From: Eublepharis macularius
Lineage: Eukaryota; Chordata; Lepidosauria; Squamata; Eublepharidae
Direction of reading: 5' to 3'
Assembly (NCBI RefSeq): GCF_028583425.1
Contig: NC_072790.1
Span: forward strand, 62,458,052 to 62,522,051
Length of the DNA stretch: 64,000 bases
Each line of letters starts with the position of its first letter. The stretch's first letter is position 1. The notes under the pieces are model-generated. The model had not been told where the DNA came from, searched no databases, and saw only the letters and a program-made list of their open reading frames with translations. Of this stretch, positions 59,600 to 64,000 are shown one piece after another. A program made the translations under genes and the position numbers.

Positions 59600-61765
59600 A
59601 TGGCTTCTACAGCCCTGTTTAAGCACTGTGCCCAGTGCCGTGCTAAAATGGCCCAAACGGATGGGCATAGCCTTTGCCTGCTTTGTCTGGGGGAGGAACA
59701 TGTAGTCCCCACTTGTAAGATCTGCCAGGGCTTTACGCATAAAGCCAGGCAGGAGCGGTCCGCCCGCCTCAAGGCTTCACTGTGGCAGCGGGTCTTGGAC
59801 GCCCCTGGGCCCTCCGAGGCGGAGAAACCTGGGGCCGCGGAGAAGGCTGGCCGAACCTCCACCCATGTCGGGAGCCGGTCGCGAGCGGGCTCTGTAGCCT
59901 CTTCAAAATCGGTGGCTACATCCCGCCCGGCGGACAAGCCTGCATCGAGGGCAAGCTCGGTGGCGAGGTCTGCGAAGTCCCCGCACAAGTCGGCGTCGGT
60001 GAGGTCGGAACCGGGGAGGTCGACTCCGAGGCCGGAACCGGGAGAGTCGGAACCGATACGATCAGCCCCGGCGTCGATCGAAAGGCCTGCGTCAGTCCCG
60101 GGACCGGAGGCTGCGCGAAAGGCGTCGACCAAGAGGACATCGGTTCCGAAAGCTTCCTCCGAATCGGTGCCGAAGAAGAAGGCTAAGAAGACCAAACATC
60201 GTTCTCGGTCCCCTCGGCGCCGGCCTGCAGAGGAGGTGGTCCTGGTGTCTCCACCTACGCCGTCGCCTCACCTAGACTCCCCTGACCGTCCCCTCCTTGA
60301 AGAAGAGGTGCCGGATCCCGGGGCCTATGTGGTCCTGTCGAGTGGGCGGCGTTCGCCAACACCGGAATCGAGCCCGGCTCCGCGTCGTCGGATCCGAGAG
60401 GCGACCAGGGATCCTTCGCCTGCACAGTCTGCCCGTAGTCAGCGGTACTGGTCGGAGGGGAGTGTCGGATCCGAGCGAGTTGGATCCGAACGGTCTGTGG
60501 CTGCGCGTCATCGACAGGCTACAGATCTACCTGAGGCCTTTCGGTGCCAGTGGAAAGGGGCTCCGCCTGGCTTCAGATCGTCGGATCCGGGGCCGTCGTC
60601 GTCTAGCCGTCGTGAGTGGTTGCCCCCACCCTTCCCAGGAGACGAAGTATCAGCTCTTCCGTCTGATGAGGATGACGAGGATGTGGGGTCCGGCTACCGC
60701 TCTGAGTCGTTCTCTGAACCATCCCCAGACGACAATGTTGGTCCATCCACCAGCTCTCCCTTCGAGGACCTGCGGATTTATGCAGACCAAATGGCCCGCA
60801 TGTCCAAGGCCTTGGAGATTGACGTATCTTCCGTGGTCCCGAAGACGAAAGACAAGCTGCTGTGCAGAATCTATGGAGAGAACCCGGCTACAGTAGGTTT
60901 TCCTATGTTGGAGGGCTTGGAGGAGATCATCGACAAGGTCTGGAAGTCACCATCTGACCTGCCTGCCACGTCCAAACGCATCGAACAGATGTATAAGATC
61001 AAACAAGGGACGTGGCAGTCTCTCATCAAGCACCCTCCACCATCATCCTTGATAGCCGAGGAGATTCAACACAAGAGGTTGGGGTCCTCCTCCGTACCAC
61101 CGGATAAGGAGGGAAAGAAAATGGACGCACTGGGTAGGCGTCAGTACTCAGTCGCTGCTTTAGCCCTCCGGATAGCCAACTATCAAACAATTATGGCGGG
61201 CTATCAGCTCTACCTATGGGAGAAGCTAGCCAACTATGTCACTGACCTCCCTGCTGACAAGAAGGCGGTGGTGTCGTTGCTGCAGACGGAGGCAGTACGA
61301 TTATCAAAACAACAGATGAATGCTGGAAGTCATGCAGCTGACACGGCGGCTCGGGGTATGGCATCAGCAGTGCTTCTGAGGAGACACTCGTGGTTGCGGT
61401 CAACTGCCCTCCCGCAGGAGGTGAGGGCCAAGATTGAACGTCTGCCCTTCGAGGGTGACTCCCTCTTCTCTACCACCACCGACGAGGCGCTTAAGAAGAA
61501 GAAGGAGGACCGGCAAACAGCTCGCTCCCTGGGGGTCACTCCGGCGGACAGGTCCACGTTCAAGTCTCGGTATTCGTCGAGGTATAATCCCTACCAGTAC
61601 CGCAGCAGATACCAACCCCGTCCGTACTATCCGCAGTATCCTACTTCGCAGCGCCAGTATACCCCAGCTCAACACCAAGGCAGGAGGCGTAGGCCGTTCA
61701 AGCCCCGCTCGTCTCAACCTCTACCCCAGCAGAAAGATCCGCAAGGGGCTGGAAGGCAGTTCTGA
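59600..61765 (+). CDS. gag: DIRS gag-like protein (copy 2)
   Basis: I place the start at the ATG at 59600 (MASTALFKHCAQCRAKMAQT), aligned with copy 1. The C-x2-C and CLLCLGEEHVVPTCKIC cluster, the Ser/Arg/Pro-rich basic stretch and the conserved half ([40 protein letters not shown]) are all present. The tail is rich in Q, R and Y. It ends at a TGA (61763-61765), again in the same frame as pol. 721 codons, uninterrupted. Confidence 0.9.
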   Translation: MASTALFKHCAQCRAKMAQTDGHSLCLLCLGEEHVVPTCKICQGFTHKARQERSARLKASLWQRVLDAPGPSEAEKPGAAEKAGRTSTHVGSRSRAGSVASSKSVATSRPADKPASRASSVARSAKSPHKSASVRSEPGRSTPRPEPGESEPIRSAPASIERPASVPGPEAARKASTKRTSVPKASSESVPKKKAKKTKHRSRSPRRRPAEEVVLVSPPTPSPHLDSPDRPLLEEEVPDPGAYVVLSSGRRSPTPESSPAPRRRIREATRDPSPAQSARSQRYWSEGSVGSERVGSERSVAARHRQATDLPEAFRCQWKGAPPGFRSSDPGPSSSSRREWLPPPFPGDEVSALPSDEDDEDVGSGYRSESFSEPSPDDNVGPSTSSPFEDLRIYADQMARMSKALEIDVSSVVPKTKDKLLCRIYGENPATVGFPMLEGLEEIIDKVWKSPSDLPATSKRIEQMYKIKQGTWQSLIKHPPPSSLIAEEIQHKRLGSSSVPPDKEGKKMDALGRRQYSVAALALRIANYQTIMAGYQLYLWEKLANYVTDLPADKKAVVSLLQTEAVRLSKQQMNAGSHAADTAARGMASAVLLRRHSWLRSTALPQEVRAKIERLPFEGDSLFSTTTDEALKKKKEDRQTARSLGVTPADRSTFKSRYSSRYNPYQYRSRYQPRPYYPQYPTSQRQYTPAQHQGRRRRPFKPRSSQPLPQQKDPQGAGRQF

Positions 61766-63658
61766 AGACCCGGCCCTGCGGCAGCCCTGAACTTTTCGGA
61801 CAGACTCAGTCCTTTTTTGTCTGAATGGGAGTCAATAACATCTGACTCATGGGTCTTAACAATTGTTGATAAGGGGTACGGGCTGGAATTCACTGAACTG
61901 CCGATGTGTACTTCACCGCTGAGTGCGGTGAATAATACCTTGGTTGAGCTGGAGGATGAAATTCGGTCCCTCTTGGCTAAGGGTGCTGTGGAAGAGGTGC
62001 CCTTTGTGGAGTCTGTGAGGGGTTTCTTTTCCCGGTTCTTCCTAGTCCCTAAGAAGGATGGGGGTCTACGTCCAATTTTGGATCTTAGGGGCCTAAATGC
62101 CTTTCTAAGGGTCACCAAGTTTAAAATGATCACACTGCCTGCTATAATTGCCCTTTTGAGGAAGGGGGATTGGTTCGCTGTCCTGGATTTAAAGGACGCG
62201 TATTTCCACGTGGGGATCTTGGAGGAGCACAGGAAATTTCTGTGCTTCGTTTACAAGCAGCGGGTATTCCGTTACAAGGTTCTCCCCTTCGGCCTTTCCA
62301 CAGCCCCACGTGTGTTTACTAAGTGCGTGGCTCCTGTGGTTTCCTTTCTTCGAGAGCAGGGCTGTACCATCTATCCCTATCTCGACGATTGGCTCATAAC
62401 GGCGAGCTCGGAGGCTAAGCTTCTGCAAGATGTGGCATTGGTGCTAGACACTTGCGAACGCTTAGGCCTCCTGGTTAACTTTGAAAAATCTAAGCTGACA
62501 CCTAGCCGTGTTGTGCCTTATATTGGGGCAGTGTTCGACTCAGGGGAGGCCAAGGCTTTATTGCCTCCAGAGCGGGCACGTTCTTTGAAGAGACTGGTAA
62601 CCCTGTTTAGACGGAATCGCTATCAGCCAGTGCGCATGATTCAATGCTTGTTAGGGCATATGGCTGCTGCGACTCCGGTGGTCCCTTTTGCGAGGCTGCG
62701 GATGCGCCCGCTTCAGAATTGGTTTGTGAGGAGATACAATGCTTTACAGCATCCTCCGACTGCTAAATTCTCTGTTCCCAGAGCCGTTATATCCTCTCTG
62801 AACTGGTGGTTGTCGGATGTTAATTTGTTTAAAGGGACCCCATTTGGTTTCCATCATCCCGAGTTCTCCGTAACCACGGACGCCTCTCTGCAAGGGTGGG
62901 GGGCTTTCTGTGGGGAGCTGTGTGTTCAGGATGTTTGGTCTGAGAGAGAAAGGGGTCTCCATATTAATGTGCTTGAACTGAGGGCTGTTCGTTTTGCACT
63001 TATGTCGTTCACAGCAATCTTGCAGAACCATCAGGTGCTGGTGCAGACGGACAACACTACCGCTATGTATTACCTGAACCAACAGGGCGGCACGGTGTCC
63101 ATGATCCTCTGCAGGGAGGCCACGCTCATTTGGGAATGGGCAATCAGGAATGGGGTGACGCTTCGCGCCATTCATGTAGCTGGGTCGGACAATGTGCAGG
63201 CGGACACTCTCAGCAGGGTGCACATGCTGAATCACGAATGGGGGCTCAACGCAAAGTACGCTGGGCCGATCTTTCGGAAGTGGGGTCGCCCGAGCATAGA
63301 CGTGTTTGCGACGTCGTCAAACACCAAGGCCGAGGTCTTTTGTTCTCGGGCAGGGAGCGATCCCCTCTCTATTGGGGATGCCTTCCAATTTACTTGGGCC
63401 CGGGGACTACATTACATGTTTCCGCCCGTCCCTCTCATACCCAGGGTGCTGTGCAAGGTGGAGAGGGACAACACGGACTGCATCTTAGTGGCTCCGTTCT
63501 GGCCACGGCAGCTCTGGTTCCCAAAGCTGCTGGAGATGTCCGGCCGAACTTACGTGGCCCTTCCGCCCCGGAGGGATCTCCTCCTACACGGGGAGCTCTT
63601 TCACCACGAGCCCAGGAAACTACACCTGACCGCTTGGCGGATTCGGCCCCGTCCCTAG
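61766..63658 (+). CDS. pol: DIRS pol: RT, RNase H, Dam-like domain (copy 2)
   Basis: The frame is open directly after the gag TGA. Where copy 1 has its ATG (EMGYGLEF), this copy has DKGYGLEF, and the first in-frame ATG lies past the conserved N-terminal block, so a separate AUG start is doubtful. [39 protein letters not shown]. RNase [38 protein letters not shown]. Dam-like tail: IDVFATSSNTKAEVFCSRAG, YMFPPVPLIPRVL. All catalytic motifs look intact. Confidence 0.9.
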   Translation, partial: RPGPAAALNFSDRLSPFLSEWESITSDSWVLTIVDKGYGLEFTELPMCTSPLSAVNNTLVELEDEIRSLLAKGAVEEVPFVESVRGFFSRFFLVPKKDGGLRPILDLRGLNAFLRVTKFKMITLPAIIALLRKGDWFAVLDLKDAYFHVGILEEHRKFLCFVYKQRVFRYKVLPFGLSTAPRVFTKCVAPVVSFLREQGCTIYPYLDDWLITASSEAKLLQDVALVLDTCERLGLLVNFEKSKLTPSRVVPYIGAVFDSGEAKALLPPERARSLKRLVTLFRRNRYQPVRMIQCLLGHMAAATPVVPFARLRMRPLQNWFVRRYNALQHPPTAKFSVPRAVISSLNWWLSDVNLFKGTPFGFHHPEFSVTTDASLQGWGAFCGELCVQDVWSERERGLHINVLELRAVRFALMSFTAILQNHQVLVQTDNTTAMYYLNQQGGTVSMILCREATLIWEWAIRNGVTLRAIHVAGSDNVQADTLSRVHMLNHEWGLNAKYAGPIFRKWGRPSIDVFATSSNTKAEVFCSRAGSDPLSIGDAFQFTWARGLHYMFPPVPLIPRVLCKVERDNTDCILVAPFWPRQLWFPKLLEMSGRTYVALPPRRDLLLHGELFHHEPRKLHLTAWRIRPRP

Positions 63659-64000
63659 GTTTCTCTGAGCCCGTCAGGAAGGTCCTACTGAACGCTAGGA
63701 AGCCCTCCACACGGCGTGCCTACAAGGCAAAGTGGAGTAGGTTTGAGGCTTGGGCTGCCTCTAGGAAGGTGGCGTCTATGGATAGCCCCTTGGGGATGGT
63801 CTTGGACTATCTCTGCGAGCTGAAAGACCAGGGCCTTAGTGTAGCATCTCTGAAGGTGCACCTTGCGGCCATCTCTGCGTTCCATGATCGGGTGGATGGC
63901 TGCACGGTTTTCTCTCACCATAAGTCTCGCCAGTTTTTGAAGGGGATGCTTAATCTTTACCCGCCTGTGTCACCCCCTGTGCCCCAGTGGTCTCTCTCCC
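62977..64000 (+). CDS. DIRS tyrosine recombinase frame, N-terminal part (copy 2)
   Basis: The -1 frame relative to pol is open from 62977, after the same conserved TGA as in copy 1, to the window edge. It overlaps pol by 682 nt. The recognisable protein starts near 63580 (TRGALSPRAQETTPDRLADS) and continues with [31 protein letters not shown] and [20 protein letters not shown], matching the DNA-binding part of copy 1. The catalytic half lies outside the window. Confidence 0.82.

Larger units (their letters stand above)
59227..64000 (+). mobile_element. DIRS-type retrotransposon copy 2, runs off the window
   Basis: The same TTCATCTTCGTTCTTCTGTG end and terminal repeat (59227-59424) as copy 1, then gag, pol and the first part of the recombinase, all open. 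Protein differences throughout (for example in the pol N-terminus) mark it as a separate subfamily. The 3' third is outside the window, so completeness cannot be judged. Confidence 0.9.

Noticed and set aside
48049-64000. Search for MCPH1 exon 12 and for an antisense ANGPT2-like gene, which is nested in a late MCPH1 intron in mammals
   Set aside because: No sequence matching the SLELGHWISEEP-type continuation of BRCT2, nor any fibrinogen-like domain, was recognised; both probably lie beyond the window.
1-64000. CRISPR arrays, bacterial operons, ribosomal or stand-alone tRNA genes
   Set aside because: The window is plainly vertebrate nuclear DNA; tRNA-like boxes occur only within SINEs, and the tandem array has no spacer structure.

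Overview
This window looks like nuclear DNA from a squamate reptile, most likely a lizard. The evidence is a recognisable vertebrate MCPH1 (microcephalin) gene split into small exons. Around it lie squamate-style repeats: tRNA-derived SINEs, CR1/L2-type LINE pieces, hAT-like miniature elements and several DIRS-type tyrosine-recombinase retrotransposons. I cannot name the species.

Layout. 1-875 holds a TC microsatellite and a possible solo or partial retroviral LTR on the minus strand. 1008-5855 is a tandem satellite of about 25 copies of a ~195-bp unit. 5856-12480 has no recognised gene, but contains a 5'-truncated LINE (6755-7620) and a large fold-back element that resembles a Penelope-like insertion (10261-11092). 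MCPH1 begins at 12591 in a CpG-containing promoter and runs on the plus strand to the right edge. Eleven coding exons (12591-48048) are placed. They join in frame into 666 codons covering BRCT1, the serine-rich central region with the condensin-II-type motif, and the start of BRCT2. The rest of BRCT2 and BRCT3 must lie beyond 64000, so 48049-64000 is read as intron 11.

The most interesting content is the DIRS family inside the MCPH1 introns. A structurally complete copy (24419-30515, intron 5, sense) has inverted terminal repeats, an internal complementary region and open gag, pol (RT, RNase H, Dam-like) and tyrosine recombinase frames. A second, diverged copy (59227 to the window edge) is open as far as it can be seen. 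There is also a 425-bp deletion derivative (31837-32261), a minus-strand broken gag fragment (about 56110-58133) and a short terminal-repeat relic beside the exon 11 acceptor. In both large copies gag and pol share one reading frame, separated by a single UGA. The recombinase frame overlaps pol by exactly 682 nt in the -1 frame with no conserved AUG. This points to recoding, but only inference supports it here.

Other points of note are a GC-AG intron after exon 5, a splice donor of exon 4 that forms the first unit of a (GT)13 microsatellite, two hAT-like elements with perfect 8-bp target duplications, and a readable extension of exon 8 that would give a short MCPH1 isoform.
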